From Rhodospirillaceae bacterium (GTDB lineage: Bacteria > Pseudomonadota > Alphaproteobacteria > GCA-2731375): 64,000 nt of DNA. Under the pieces are notes generated by a model. It was not told the origin of the DNA, searched no databases, and saw nothing but the letters and a program-made list of their open reading frames with translations. Shown here one piece after another: positions 42,415 through 52,318 of this stretch. How positions within the stretch are numbered: the stretch's first letter is position 1; each line of letters opens with the position of its first letter. The DNA lies in contig JABIWH010000044.1 of the NCBI GenBank assembly GCA_018701215.1, positions 61,318 to 125,317 on the forward strand, written 5' to 3'. Position numbers and translations under genes: made by a program.

Positions 42415-43605
42415 TCAGTCATACGACACGGCGGCGGCCTCGAAGGCGGCCTTGAGGTTCTCTTGCATGGCGCCAACATCGGCGCAGACCGCATAGCGCA
42501 GGAAGTCGCCGAAGTGCACGCCGACCACGCCGGTATTTTCAATCATCATGAAATTGAACTGCTCGGCGCTGCCGACCCTTTCGCCAAAGGCTTCGCTGGG
42601 CGTTTCCCACAAAGTATAGAACCCCGCCCCCGGTTGCGAGGCCGGGCGCATGCCGCAGGCCGTCATCAGCGCCATGAGCAGATCCAGCCGCCGCCGATAC
42701 ATCGCCCTGAATTGCGCAATGCCCGATTGGTCATTTTCCAGGGCGGCAATGACGCCGGCGGCCATGGGGGCCACGAAACCGGCATCGGTTTTGCCTTTGA
42801 CTTCCTTCATGTCGGAGATGAAATCAGCCGAGCCGACCATGGCGCCCACATGCCAGCCGGTGCCGTTGCCGATCAACTTCGCCGCCGTGAAGCCCTCGGC
42901 CCAGGACAGCTCCGGATAGCCGGCGGCGATTTCACTCAAAGCGATGCTGTCCTCGCTGTGCGACAGCGAGATGTAGGCGGCGTCATTGAACAGGCGGATA
43001 TCGTGATCGCTGCAATATTGGCACAGCTGCCGCCACCAGGCCGCCTGGGCGATTTGCCCCGACGGATTATGCGGATAGTTGGTCATGATCAGATCCGTGT
43101 TCGCCGCGATGTCGGCCACGGCAAAGCGGAAACCGTTGCCGGCATTCAAGGCCAGGGCGTAATGGCCGACGTTGACATGGTAGTCGCACCAGTCGGCGGG
43201 GATGGGATAGCCGGGCTTGGTCATGGTGGCGACGGTTATCGGCTCCCGCGCGCAGTCGCACGCCAGCGGCAACAGGCCGAGGATCGGCTTGATGCCCGAA
43301 ATCGGCAGATAGTCCAGATCTTCGTCCGCGATAGCCTTCTTCAGATGGGCCCGGACGAAACGGCGGGAGAAATCAGGCACCGCCGCGCTGTCATTGTACT
43401 GGTAGGCGTGCATGCTCTCGTCGTCGCTGAGAACCGCCGCGGCTGCCGCCTGCCGCGCACTCGACAGCGCCGGCCCCTTGGGTTCGCCGATGGAGAGGTC
43501 GAGAAGTTTTTGCCCCGCCGCCTCCGCCTCGGCCCGCTTGCCACGGATTTTTTGAAAAATGTTGGCACCGCCGGCGGGCAGTCTCGATCGTCGCATGGGA
43601 TGCAC
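42415..43605 (-). CDS. PLP-dependent class I/II aminotransferase
   Basis: 396 residues, fold type I. Recognised are KLLDLSIGEPKGPAL, the substrate loop MTNYPHNPSGQ, the Asp in FNDAAYISL, the Schiff-base Lys region GFTAAKLIGNGTGWHVG, and the carboxylate-binding Arg in FLRYAVCAD. The Lys-to-Gly-Trp spacing is one residue longer than the common SKxxxxTGWR. It resembles LL-diaminopimelate or aspartate aminotransferase-type enzymes; the amino donor is unknown. It is divergent from the formate/nitrite channel. Confidence 0.88.
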   Translation of the reverse strand: MHPMRRSRLPAGGANIFQKIRGKRAEAEAAGQKLLDLSIGEPKGPALSSARQAAAAAVLSDDESMHAYQYNDSAAVPDFSRRFVRAHLKKAIADEDLDYLPISGIKPILGLLPLACDCAREPITVATMTKPGYPIPADWCDYHVNVGHYALALNAGNGFRFAVADIAANTDLIMTNYPHNPSGQIAQAAWWRQLCQYCSDHDIRLFNDAAYISLSHSEDSIALSEIAAGYPELSWAEGFTAAKLIGNGTGWHVGAMVGSADFISDMKEVKGKTDAGFVAPMAAGVIAALENDQSGIAQFRAMYRRRLDLLMALMTACGMRPASQPGAGFYTLWETPSEAFGERVGSAEQFNFMMIENTGVVGVHFGDFLRYAVCADVGAMQENLKAAFEAAAVSYD

Positions 43606-43722
43606 TCCTTATGCCGCATTGTGTCGGATTGCGATGGGGCATGGTGATATGTTCATTACAACATAGATCGCCTACTCTATCAGTGAGAATTCTGTGCCGA
43701 TTTTTTTGCAGCGGAGCCTGAC

Positions 43723-44517
43723 GTGAGCCAAGCAAACAGCGCCGACGCCTATACGCCAGGGGAAATCGCCCAGCGGGTGGAGAACGCCGGCGTGACCAAG
43801 GCGGGCCTTGCCACCGTCCCGACACTGGTGCTGGGCGTACTGGCGGGTGCCTTCATCGCCTTTGGCGCCATCTTATATATGGTGGTGATTACCAACAGCG
43901 GCATGGGCTTTGGGCCCGAGCGCCTGTTGGGCGGCGTGGCCTTTTCGCTCGGCCTGATCCTGGTATTAGTCGGCGGGGCGGAACTGTTTACCGGCAACAG
44001 CCTGATCGTCTTTGCCTGGGCCGATGGAAAAATTAGCGCCGCGGCCCTGCTCAGAAATTGGCTGCTGGTTTATCTCGGCAACTTCATGGGTGCGACGGCC
44101 ATGGTTGCCATGGTGCACATCACGGGCCTGCACAATCTGGCCGATGGCGCCGTCGGCGCGACCGCCATGGGGATTGCCGAGGGCAAGCTTGCCCTGACGC
44201 CGCTGGAGGCCTTCAGCCGCGGCATCCTGTGCAACGTGCTGGTCTGCCTGGCGGTCTGGCTGTGTTTCGCGGCCCATTCCGTGGTCAGCAAAATTCTGGC
44301 CATCGTTTTTCCCATATCCGGTTTCGTCGCCCTTGGTTTCGAGCATTCCGTGGCCAATATGTATATGATCCCGGCCGGTTGGCTGGCCGGTTCCGGGCTG
44401 GTCAGCTTTCAGGGCTATGTGGAAAATCTGGCCGTGGTCACCGCCGGCAATATCATCGGCGGCGGCGTGCTGGTGGCAGGGGTCTATTGGTTGGTTTACC
44501 ACCGCACGGATAATTAG
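43723..44517 (+). CDS. formate/nitrite transporter family channel
   Basis: 264 residues, GTG start at 43723 with GCGGAG upstream. Six helices, with the FNT motifs GGAELFTGNSLIVFAW in helix 2, NWLLVYLGNFMGA, and RGILCNVLVCLAVWLCFAAHS. FNT pentamers pass formate, nitrite or hydrosulfide. Nitrite import would suit an NO-using organism, but specificity cannot be read. It is 12 bp upstream of the Lon-like gene, on the same strand. Confidence 0.93.
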   Translation: MSQANSADAYTPGEIAQRVENAGVTKAGLATVPTLVLGVLAGAFIAFGAILYMVVITNSGMGFGPERLLGGVAFSLGLILVLVGGAELFTGNSLIVFAWADGKISAAALLRNWLLVYLGNFMGATAMVAMVHITGLHNLADGAVGATAMGIAEGKLALTPLEAFSRGILCNVLVCLAVWLCFAAHSVVSKILAIVFPISGFVALGFEHSVANMYMIPAGWLAGSGLVSFQGYVENLAVVTAGNIIGGGVLVAGVYWLVYHRTDN

Positions 44518-44529
44518 GGAGAGGCCGGC

Positions 44530-46995
44530 ATGCCGATCAAGCCATTGAAGGCCAAACAGGTCTATCGCCGCTGTGACGCAAAGCGCTTCCGCTTTCGCAG
44601 CACGGCCGAGCTGGCCGATCTGGACGGCGTGCTGGGTCAGGCCAGGGCGGTCGAGGCACTGTTATTCGGCATCGGCATGGACCAAGACGGCTATAACCTG
44701 TTCGTCCTGGGACCGCGCGCCACGGGCCGGCACACCATTGCACGCCGCTTTCTGGCGCGACAGGCAGCGCAACAAAGCCCGCCCGACGATTGGGCCTACA
44801 TCAATAATTTCGACGAACCCCATAAACCAAGGGCCCTGCGTCTGCCAGCCGGCCGCGCCGGCATCCTGCGCCATGACATGGCCCGCCTGGTCGAGGAATT
44901 GCTGATCGCCATTCCCGCCGCCTTTCAGACAGACGAGTATAAAACCCGGCGCGAAGCCATTCAGGAGGAATTCCAGGAACGTCAGGAAAGCGCCTTTGGC
45001 GCCATCCAGAAAGAGGCGCAAAAACGTGACCTGGCCTTGGTCCGCACGCCCATGGGCTTCGCTCTTGCGCCGGCCCGGGGCAACGAGGTCATGCCGCCGG
45101 ACGAGTTCCACAAATTGCCCGAGGTGGTCCGCAAGAAAATCGAGGCGGATATCGAAGAGCTGCAGGGCCGCCTGCAGGAGGTCGCACAGCAGCTGCCCGA
45201 TTGGGAGCGGGAACGGCGCCGGCGCATACGCGAGCTGAACCAGGACATAACCGGCATGGCGTTGTCACAGCTGATCAGCCGGTTGCGCAAGACTTACGCC
45301 GGCCTGACCCAGGCCCTGGACTATATCGCGGCGGTGGAACGGGATATCAGCGAGCATGTTGATCTGTTCCTGCCCTCTGAGGCTACGGGGGCCGGACAGC
45401 CTGACGCCCAGGGCGGCATGGCGGCCATGGCGCCATCGCCGGCGGCCCGGCAGGCCGCCGCCCTGCGCCGCTATTCGGTGAATGTGATGGTCGGCGACGG
45501 CACCAGTGGCGGCGCGCCGGTGATCGCCGAGGAATCGCCCAGCCTTAGTAACCTGATCGGCCGGGTCGAGCATCAAGCCGAAATGGGTGCCCTGTTAACG
45601 GATTTTTCCATGATCAAACCGGGTTCGCTGCATCGGGCCAACGGCGGTTATCTGATCATTGATGCCTTGCGCCTGTTGCAACAGCCCTACGCCTGGGAGG
45701 CCTTAAAGCGGGTCTTGCGAAGCAATTCCATCCGCATAGAATCTCCGGGCGAAATGCTCTCCCTGGTCAGCACGGTGTCGCTGGAGCCAGAGCCCATCCC
45801 CCTGGATATCAAGGTTGTCCTGATCGGCGAACGCCGGATTTACTATCTGCTCTGTCAGCAAGACCCGGATTTCGACAGCCTGTTCAAGGTCGCCGTTGAT
45901 TTTGACGAGAGTATGGAGCGCGGCGGCAGCCTCTCGCAATTCGCCCAGTTGATCGCCACCATGGCCCGGCGCCACAAGCTGCGCCCGCTTAATCCGGGCG
46001 GCGTGGCCCGTGTCGTGGAGCAGGCGACGCGCCTGGCCGGCGATGTCAAAAAGCTGTCCCTGCAAATCGGCCATATCGCCGATCTGTTAAAGGAAGCCGA
46101 CTATTGGGCGGGAGAGAAAAACCGCACCATCATTGCCGCCGCGGATGTGCAGGCCGCCCTTGATGCCCAGGTTCGCCGGGTCGACCGCCTGTCCCACCGC
46201 ATGCGCGAGAGCATCGTCGAGAACACCATCCTGATCGATACCGACGGCGCCAAGGTCGGGCAGATCAACGGTCTGGCCGTGTTGGATATGGGCAATTTCG
46301 CGTTTGGCAAAGCCAGCCGCATTAGTGCCCGGGTGCGGATCGGTAATGGCGAGGTGATCGATATCGAGCGCCGCGTCGATCTGGGCGGGCCGCTGCATTC
46401 CAAGGGTGTCTTGATCCTGTCCTCTTATCTGGGGGCCCGCTATGCGGCTGATCATCCGCTGTCTCTGTCGGCCAGCCTGGTGTTCGAACAGTCCTATGGC
46501 GGCGTCGATGGCGATTCCGCGTCCTCCGCCGAGCTTTATGTGCTGCTATCGGCGTTGGCGGATCTGCCCATCAATCAGGGCCTGGCGGTCACCGGCTCGG
46601 TCAATCAGCACGGCGAAGTGCAGGCCATCGGCGGGGTAAACGAAAAGGTCGAAGGCTTTTTTGATCTCTGCCAGGCCCGTGGCCTGACCGGCCAGCAGGG
46701 CGTCTTGATCCCGAAAGCCAATGTGCCCCACTTGATGCTGCGGGCCGATGTGGTGGACGCCGTGCGTAGCGGAAAATTTTCCATCTATGCCGTCGCCAGC
46801 ATCGACCAGGGGATCGAGCTGTTGACCGGATGCAAGGCCGGACGTCTGAGCAAAAGCGGGCGCTATCCCGCTGCCAGCGTCAACCGGCGGGTACAGGACC
46901 GCATTCATCAACTGGCCGACATGCGCCGCCAGTTCGCCCGCAACGGACGTAATAATGGCAATGGCAACCGCGATGACGGAAAGAATTCGTCATGA
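44530..46995 (+). CDS. Lon-related ATP-dependent protease (AAA_32 / LonB-like) with altered Walker A
   Basis: 821 residues. The Lon protease dyad is Ser663 (DGDSASSAEL) and Lys706 (GGVNEKVEGF), 43 residues apart as in Lon. The N-part matches the AAA_32 Lon-related family (DDWAYINNFDEPHKPRALRLPAG, RREAIQEEFQERQESAF, TPMGFALAP). The Walker A is GPRATGRHT (61-69): the invariant Lys is Arg67, which should weaken ATP hydrolysis at this site. It overlaps the USP-like gene (ATGA) and precedes a short FtsH, a three-gene proteolysis/stress unit. Confidence 0.9.
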   Translation: MPIKPLKAKQVYRRCDAKRFRFRSTAELADLDGVLGQARAVEALLFGIGMDQDGYNLFVLGPRATGRHTIARRFLARQAAQQSPPDDWAYINNFDEPHKPRALRLPAGRAGILRHDMARLVEELLIAIPAAFQTDEYKTRREAIQEEFQERQESAFGAIQKEAQKRDLALVRTPMGFALAPARGNEVMPPDEFHKLPEVVRKKIEADIEELQGRLQEVAQQLPDWERERRRRIRELNQDITGMALSQLISRLRKTYAGLTQALDYIAAVERDISEHVDLFLPSEATGAGQPDAQGGMAAMAPSPAARQAAALRRYSVNVMVGDGTSGGAPVIAEESPSLSNLIGRVEHQAEMGALLTDFSMIKPGSLHRANGGYLIIDALRLLQQPYAWEALKRVLRSNSIRIESPGEMLSLVSTVSLEPEPIPLDIKVVLIGERRIYYLLCQQDPDFDSLFKVAVDFDESMERGGSLSQFAQLIATMARRHKLRPLNPGGVARVVEQATRLAGDVKKLSLQIGHIADLLKEADYWAGEKNRTIIAAADVQAALDAQVRRVDRLSHRMRESIVENTILIDTDGAKVGQINGLAVLDMGNFAFGKASRISARVRIGNGEVIDIERRVDLGGPLHSKGVLILSSYLGARYAADHPLSLSASLVFEQSYGGVDGDSASSAELYVLLSALADLPINQGLAVTGSVNQHGEVQAIGGVNEKVEGFFDLCQARGLTGQQGVLIPKANVPHLMLRADVVDAVRSGKFSIYAVASIDQGIELLTGCKAGRLSKSGRYPAASVNRRVQDRIHQLADMRRQFARNGRNNGNGNRDDGKNSS

Positions 46996-47804
46996 CGCCG
47001 GCACAAGCCACCGGCAAGCACCGCCGCATCGTCGTTGCCATGGATAGCAACGCGGAAAGTCTGGCCGGTTTGCGCCGGGCCGCCGCCCTGGCAGCCGAGC
47101 TGCGGATTGAACTGGCCGGACTGTTCCTGGAAGACGTCAACTTGCTGCGCATGAGCGAGCTGCCTGGGCACGAGATCTCCCTGGCCAGCGGGACAAGATC
47201 AGCCACCTCTCGGACCGGGATGGAGCGGCAAATGCGGCAACGCGCCGCTACTGCGCAGCGTGAGGTGGAGCGCCTGGCACGGACGTTCTCCCTGTCCTGG
47301 AGCTTCGAAGTACGCCGCGCCGGTCTGGACAATGCCTTGCGGGAAGCGGCCAAGGCGAACGAGCTTGTCTGTAGCGCGCTGGCACCGCCGGCCCAGCCTC
47401 ATGTAGCGCCCCGTGCCGCCGTCAAGGCCGGCTATCCCCACGCTCCGACGCACCGGCCGCGCCCGGTTCTGGCGCTGTTCGAAGGCGGAATTTGCGGCGC
47501 CCAGGTTCTGGATCTGGCCACCCGCGCGGCTCAGATCAATCATCAGCCCCTGGAAGTACTGGTGCCGGCGCGGGCCGGCGGCGCCAGCGAAAGGGCGATG
47601 GGCGAAGTGAGCCGGGGTTTGGCCGGGGCGGAGGTCACCGCAACGGTGCGCCGCCTGCCGGTAAGCGAAAAGGCGCTGCTGGATGCCTTGGCGTCGGCGC
47701 GGGGACAGGCACTGTTTCTTGACGCGGCGGGAGCGGCGGCGGGCCGTCTCGCCGCGCTTCGCGCGGCCGCCAAATGCGATCTGCTGCTGGTATCGCGGCG
47801 CTAG
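46992..47804 (+). CDS. universal stress protein-like protein
   Basis: 270 residues. The start KHRRIVVAMDSNAESLAGLRRAAALAAELRIELAGLFLEDVNLLRM resembles the first strand-helix of universal stress proteins. The centre is Arg/Ala-rich (MERQMRQRAATAQREVERLARTF) and the second half again looks like a Rossmann-type repeat. The ATP-binding G-x2-G-x9-G(S/T) motif is not clear. It couples by ATGA to the Lon-like gene and is followed by ftsH 17 bp later. Possibly a regulator or adaptor of the proteases. Confidence 0.65.
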   Translation: MTPAQATGKHRRIVVAMDSNAESLAGLRRAAALAAELRIELAGLFLEDVNLLRMSELPGHEISLASGTRSATSRTGMERQMRQRAATAQREVERLARTFSLSWSFEVRRAGLDNALREAAKANELVCSALAPPAQPHVAPRAAVKAGYPHAPTHRPRPVLALFEGGICGAQVLDLATRAAQINHQPLEVLVPARAGGASERAMGEVSRGLAGAEVTATVRRLPVSEKALLDALASARGQALFLDAAGAAAGRLAALRAAAKCDLLLVSRR

Positions 47805-47821
47805 CGGGAATAGGAAACAAC

Positions 47822-49648
47822 ATGGAACGCAAGACACAGATTAATATCATCTACGGCATCATCGCCGTCTTCTCCATATTGATGTTGCAATCATGGTGGC
47901 AGCAAAGCCAGCGGGTTGAAGTCATTCCCTACAGCGAGTTTCAGCAATTCATCAGCGACGGCAAGATTGCCGAGGTCGTGGTCACCGAAAGCCAAATTCG
48001 CGGCACCCTGAAAGCACCCCTGCCCGACGGCAAAATGACCTTCGCCACCACCCGCGTTGAACCGGACCTGGCCGCAAGCATGGCCAAGCATGGCGTCAAG
48101 GTAACGGGCGGCACTGACGAAAGCGTTCTGAAGTCCTTGTTCTCGTGGCTGCTGCCGATGTTGATTTTCCTCGGTGTCTGGATGTTCGTCATTCGCGGCT
48201 TCGCGGAGAAACAGGGCCTGGGCGGCATGGGCGGCGGGATGCTGTCGATCGGCAAAAGCAAGGCCAAGGTGTTCGTCGAAAACGATATCCAGGTCAGCTT
48301 CGATGACGTTGCCGGTGTCGACGAAGCCAAGATCGAGCTGCAGGAAATCGTCGCCTTCCTGAAAAACCCAGACACGTATGGCCGCCTGGGCGCCCGGCTG
48401 CCCAAGGGCGTTCTGCTGGTGGGGCCGCCGGGCACCGGCAAGACCCTGCTGGCCCGTGCCGTTGCGGGGGAAGCGGGGGTGCCGTTTTTCTCCATCTCCG
48501 GCTCGGAGTTCGTCGAGATGTTCGTGGGCGTCGGCGCGGCCCGTGTCCGCGACCTGTTCGAGCAGGCCCGCAAGACCGCGCCCTGCATTATTTTCATCGA
48601 CGAATTGGACGCCCTGGGCCGGGCCCGTGGCGCCTTTCCCGGCATGGGCGGCCATGACGAAAAAGAGCAAACCCTGAACCAACTGTTGATGGAGCTGGAC
48701 GGTTTCGATCCCTCCAAGGAGGGCATGGTCCTGTTAGCCGCCACCAACCGGCCGGAAATCCTCGACCCGGCCTTGTTGCGTGCGGGGCGTTTCGATCGCC
48801 AGGTCCTGGTCGACCGGCCCGACCGTCTGGGCCGGGTGCAGATCCTTGCCGTGCATCTCAAAAAGGTCCAGCTGGCCGGCGACGTGGATGGCGAAGCCAT
48901 CGCCGGCCTGACGCCGGGCTTCACCGGAGCCGATCTCGCCAACCTGGTCAACGAGGCGGCCTTGCTGGCCACACGGCGCGGCGGCGACGATGTGGTGATG
49001 GCCGATTTCGTCGAGGCCATCGAACGCATCATCGCCGGTCTGGAAAAGAAGAACCGCCTGCTAAATCCAAAAGAGCGCGAGGTGGTCGCGCATCACGAGA
49101 TGGGCCATGCCATTGTCGCCCTGGCTTTGCCGGGCACGGACAAGGTTCAAAAAGTCTCCATCATTCCGCGCGGTATCGGCTCCCTCGGCTATACCATCCA
49201 AAGGCCCATCGAAGACCGCTTCCTGATGACGCGGCGGGAACTGGAAGACAAGATGGCGGTGCTTTTGGCGGGACGGGCGGCGGAAAAACTGATCTTTGAT
49301 CATCTATCAACTGGTGCCGCGGATGATCTGAACAAGGCGACGGAGATCGCCCAGGCCATCGTCACCCGTTATGGCATGGACGAAACCCTGGGCGAGATGA
49401 CCTACGAGAGCGAACAGCCATTATTTTTGGCCAATGCCATGGGTCCGTATCCGGAGCGGCGGCGGTACAGCGAAACCACGGCGCGGGAGATCGACTGCGC
49501 CGTGCGCACCCTGGTCCATGACGCTTTCGAGCAGGCCAGCGCCGTGCTGAGCAAACATCGCGGCGTGCTGGAGAGCAGCGCCAAGGAGCTGCTGGAGAAA
49601 GAAACCCTGTCAGCGGCGGATCTGCCGGTCGTCGAACCCTGGACCTAG
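47822..49648 (+). CDS. ftsH: ATP-dependent zinc metalloprotease FtsH (short form)
   Basis: 608 residues from ATG 47822; the open frame begins earlier but lies in the USP-like gene. It has two membrane helices (IIYGIIAVFSILMLQSW and LPMLIFLGVWMFVIRGF), AAA domain with Walker A GPPGTGKT (201-208), SEFVEMFVGVGAARVRDLF and FIDELDALGRARG, and zinc site HEMGH (425-429). It is shorter than housekeeping FtsH and lacks its long C-terminal tail, so it is likely a second, specialised copy. Its TAG stop lies in the repeat at 49645. Confidence 0.92.
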   Translation: MERKTQINIIYGIIAVFSILMLQSWWQQSQRVEVIPYSEFQQFISDGKIAEVVVTESQIRGTLKAPLPDGKMTFATTRVEPDLAASMAKHGVKVTGGTDESVLKSLFSWLLPMLIFLGVWMFVIRGFAEKQGLGGMGGGMLSIGKSKAKVFVENDIQVSFDDVAGVDEAKIELQEIVAFLKNPDTYGRLGARLPKGVLLVGPPGTGKTLLARAVAGEAGVPFFSISGSEFVEMFVGVGAARVRDLFEQARKTAPCIIFIDELDALGRARGAFPGMGGHDEKEQTLNQLLMELDGFDPSKEGMVLLAATNRPEILDPALLRAGRFDRQVLVDRPDRLGRVQILAVHLKKVQLAGDVDGEAIAGLTPGFTGADLANLVNEAALLATRRGGDDVVMADFVEAIERIIAGLEKKNRLLNPKEREVVAHHEMGHAIVALALPGTDKVQKVSIIPRGIGSLGYTIQRPIEDRFLMTRRELEDKMAVLLAGRAAEKLIFDHLSTGAADDLNKATEIAQAIVTRYGMDETLGEMTYESEQPLFLANAMGPYPERRRYSETTAREIDCAVRTLVHDAFEQASAVLSKHRGVLESSAKELLEKETLSAADLPVVEPWT

Positions 49649-49763
49649 AGCGCATGCGAAGAAAATGCGCTCAGATTCTTAAGAATCGAGCAATTGAACC
49701 AATTACTTAAGTCGCGCCAAATAAGCTACGGTGGCGACTCCGATTAATTGAAAATTGCTCTAG
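49645..49763. repeat. CTAGAGC palindromic intergenic repeat, copy 3
   Basis: It begins CTAGAGCGCATGCGAAGAAA, has the hairpin AGCGCAT/ATGCGCT, CAGATTCTTAAGAATC, GAGCAATTGAACCAATTACTTAAG, and a 14-base extra stretch compared with copy 2 before GGCGACTCCGATTAATTG. It ends GAAAATTGCTCTAG. The CTAG at each end supplies stop codons: TAG of ftsH (plus strand) and TAG of the APC permease (minus strand). Confidence 0.87.
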
Positions 49764-50959
49764 GACAGAAAATATCCAGCCAGAAGCAAACCGCCGCTGG
49801 ACAGCAGGCCCAGGACCGGAACCCAGAACGGGACCTGAAAGACATCGCCAGTGGGTGGTGTTCCCGTCCATTTCAAACGCAACAGGGCCATGTTCACGAA
49901 GGCGAACACGATCAGGACAATGGTTGAGGTCATCTCGGCCAACTCGCCAATGGGCAGGAAATAGGCCAGGACAAAAATAATCGCCACCACCAGCCCCGTC
50001 GCCAGCAACGGCGTGTGGGTGATGCCGTTCACGTTGGCCAAAACCGCGGGCAGGCTGCCTTGCGCGGCCAGGCCGTACAATACGCGGGAGGCCATGATGA
50101 CCTGGATCAAGGCGCCGTTGACCGTGGCGATGATGGCAATAATGCTGAACAGGGTGCTGACCTGGGGCCCGGCGCTTTCGAAAATCAGCGCCAGGGGGGC
50201 GGCGGAGCCGACCAGGGCGCTCATGGGCACCACCAGGACCACCACCGAGACGACGGTGAAATAGATCAAGGTGGCGATGATCAGGGTCAGGATGATGCCG
50301 CGCGGCAGGGTTCTGCCCGGCTGTTTAACCTCTTCGGCCACGTTGGCGATATCCTCGAAGCCGACGAAGGCGAAAAATGCCAACAACCCGGCGGCGACAA
50401 TGCCGTTCCACGCGCCAGCTTCCAATGGCGGGATAAGGTTGGCAATTGGTGCCGGATCGGAGGCAAGGCCAAACCAGACCACCAGGCCAAGGCCGCCGAT
50501 TTCAATTACCGTGAACAATGCGGCCAGGGCGACGGATTCCAGAATGCCCCAGACCGCCACCAGACCGACCAGCAGGATCACCAAGGCCGTAAGGATCTGT
50601 GGCGACAGCGGCACGAACACCTCGAGATAGGCCGCCGCGCCAATGGCAACCGCCGCCGACGAGACAACACCGGATGAAACAACCAGCAAACCGATCAGCA
50701 GAGACAGCGTGCGGGAGTTGAAGCCCTGGCGCACATAGGCGGCCTCGCCGGCGCTGACCGGATAGCGGGTGCCCAGCTCGCAATAGGAAAAACCCGTGAA
50801 GCCGACCACGGCGGCGGCCAACAGAAACGAGATCGGCGCATACACACCCGCCTTGGCCGCCGTGGCGCCAACCAAAACATAGATCCCGGCGCCGATGGTG
50901 ACGCCAAGGCCATACAGGGTGAGTAGCGGCAGGGTCAGGCGGCGCTCCAGCTTGGCCAT
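49760..50959 (-). CDS. APC superfamily amino acid permease
   Basis: 399 residues, about 11-12 helices. N-terminal LTLLTLYGLGVTIGAGIYVLVGATAAKAG carries the GxGIG-type substrate loop of APC transporters, and FFAFVGFEDIANVAEEVKQPGRTLPRGI the conserved helix 6 and loop. It imports or exchanges amino acids; the specific one is unknown. Upstream, an MFS gene overlaps its start by one base (TAATG). The stop TAG lies in the repeat. Confidence 0.92.
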   Translation of the reverse strand: MAKLERRLTLPLLTLYGLGVTIGAGIYVLVGATAAKAGVYAPISFLLAAAVVGFTGFSYCELGTRYPVSAGEAAYVRQGFNSRTLSLLIGLLVVSSGVVSSAAVAIGAAAYLEVFVPLSPQILTALVILLVGLVAVWGILESVALAALFTVIEIGGLGLVVWFGLASDPAPIANLIPPLEAGAWNGIVAAGLLAFFAFVGFEDIANVAEEVKQPGRTLPRGIILTLIIATLIYFTVVSVVVLVVPMSALVGSAAPLALIFESAGPQVSTLFSIIAIIATVNGALIQVIMASRVLYGLAAQGSLPAVLANVNGITHTPLLATGLVVAIIFVLAYFLPIGELAEMTSTIVLIVFAFVNMALLRLKWTGTPPTGDVFQVPFWVPVLGLLSSGGLLLAGYFLS

Positions 50960-52185
50960 TATTTGCGGCCCCCCGCCAGGCGGGACGAATCGGGATGGGC
51001 GCGCAGGCGGGACATGGCGAAAACGCCCAGGAACGGTCCCACCGCTAGGATGGCAAAGGCATATTGCCAGCCCCAGGCCGCTGCCAGGGGCGGCACCAGA
51101 TGCACCGTGAACAGGGTCAAAAGAAAACCGGCGGATGTTTGTACGGTCAACATGGTACCAACATATTCAGGTGGTGACAGCTCGGCGATGGAAGCTGAAA
51201 ACTGCGCCGAATCCGCGACCACGGTAACCCCCCAGATGGTGGCCAGCAAGGTCAACAGCCAGGGTTCGGCGCCGAATAGAAAGCCGATCACCAGGGCGCA
51301 TAGACCCGACGCGGTCATCGCCCCCATGGTCAGGGTGGTGCGGCCATAGCGGTCGGCGATCGCCCCACCCAACAAACAGCCAATGGCGCCGCCCAGGCCC
51401 ATGGCGCCGAATGTTGCCAGGCGCGACCACCAGGCCGCCGCGTCCGCGCCCATGTTGAGCCGAAACGAAGCATCCAGGAACACCACCAGCCAGGCCCACA
51501 TGGCATACAGCTCCCACATATGACCAAGATAGCCGAAGTTGGCCCAGCGCAGCGCGGGTTGGCGAAAGGCCTGAAAGGCGGCGCCCGGATTAAATGGCGG
51601 CGCGGGCGCGATTTTCGGGCCCAACTGCACCAGATTGATCAACAGCGCCGCCGACAGCGCCACCGCGGAGGCGGTCAAAATGGTGAATTGCCAATCGATG
51701 CCGCCAAAAGCATTGAACAGATGCGGCGCGGCGGAGCCCAGGGTTAGCGCGCCGACCAGAATGCCGATCAACAAACCAACATCGTCGCGGGCCCAGCTGA
51801 CCGCCATCTTCATGCCCACGGGATAGACCCCCGCCATGCAGGCGCCGGTGACAAAGCGCAACACGATGACGACGGGCGAGGTGGGCTCCACCGCCAGCAA
51901 CAAGGCATTGGCCCCGGCCGCCACCAGGGTGGAGAACATGAAGAAACGGCGCGGGTCCAGCCGGTCAGCCAGGGACAGAATGGCCGAGGCCAGGGTGCCG
52001 GCGACAAAGCCGATCTGCACGGCGGAGGTCATCATCGAAGCCTGGTTTGGTGAAAGGCCGTATTCCGCTATCAGCGACGGCACCACGGCGGAGGCCGAGA
52101 ACCACAGGCCCAGGGCCGCCACCTCGCAAATCGCCAGCAGCGCCAGGGATCTAACCCGCACCCCCTTTACGCTCACATCCGCCAT
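50959..52185 (-). CDS. MFS transporter
   Basis: 408 residues, 12 helices. ILSLADRLDPRRFFMFSTLVAAG is the MFS loop 2-3 motif, and GAIADRYGRTTLTMGAMTASG repeats it in the second half. Helix-rich, short loops, no extra domain. Substrate is unknown; the family includes exporters of drugs and organic acids. It sits upstream of the APC permease and is probably co-transcribed. Confidence 0.88.
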   Translation of the reverse strand: MADVSVKGVRVRSLALLAICEVAALGLWFSASAVVPSLIAEYGLSPNQASMMTSAVQIGFVAGTLASAILSLADRLDPRRFFMFSTLVAAGANALLLAVEPTSPVVIVLRFVTGACMAGVYPVGMKMAVSWARDDVGLLIGILVGALTLGSAAPHLFNAFGGIDWQFTILTASAVALSAALLINLVQLGPKIAPAPPFNPGAAFQAFRQPALRWANFGYLGHMWELYAMWAWLVVFLDASFRLNMGADAAAWWSRLATFGAMGLGGAIGCLLGGAIADRYGRTTLTMGAMTASGLCALVIGFLFGAEPWLLTLLATIWGVTVVADSAQFSASIAELSPPEYVGTMLTVQTSAGFLLTLFTVHLVPPLAAAWGWQYAFAILAVGPFLGVFAMSRLRAHPDSSRLAGGRK

Positions 52186-52318
52186 TCAACATTTCCCCAA
52201 ACAAGCTTGTCCGGCAGCCATGGTTTCATGTTAGGACTGGCGGTGTGTTTATCGTTTCTGATCATAGCAGAACCGGCACCAATGTACCGGCGGGCTGCTT
52301 ATTTTTTGGGGGACCGCC

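Noticed and set aside
42463..43647. 394-codon plus-strand frame
   Set aside because: Antisense to the aminotransferase gene; composition typical of a GC-rich shadow.
43625..43670. ATGTT-CATTAC-AACAT dyad as an operator between aminotransferase and FNT genes
   Set aside because: Only 5-bp arms; too weak to list without comparison to relatives.
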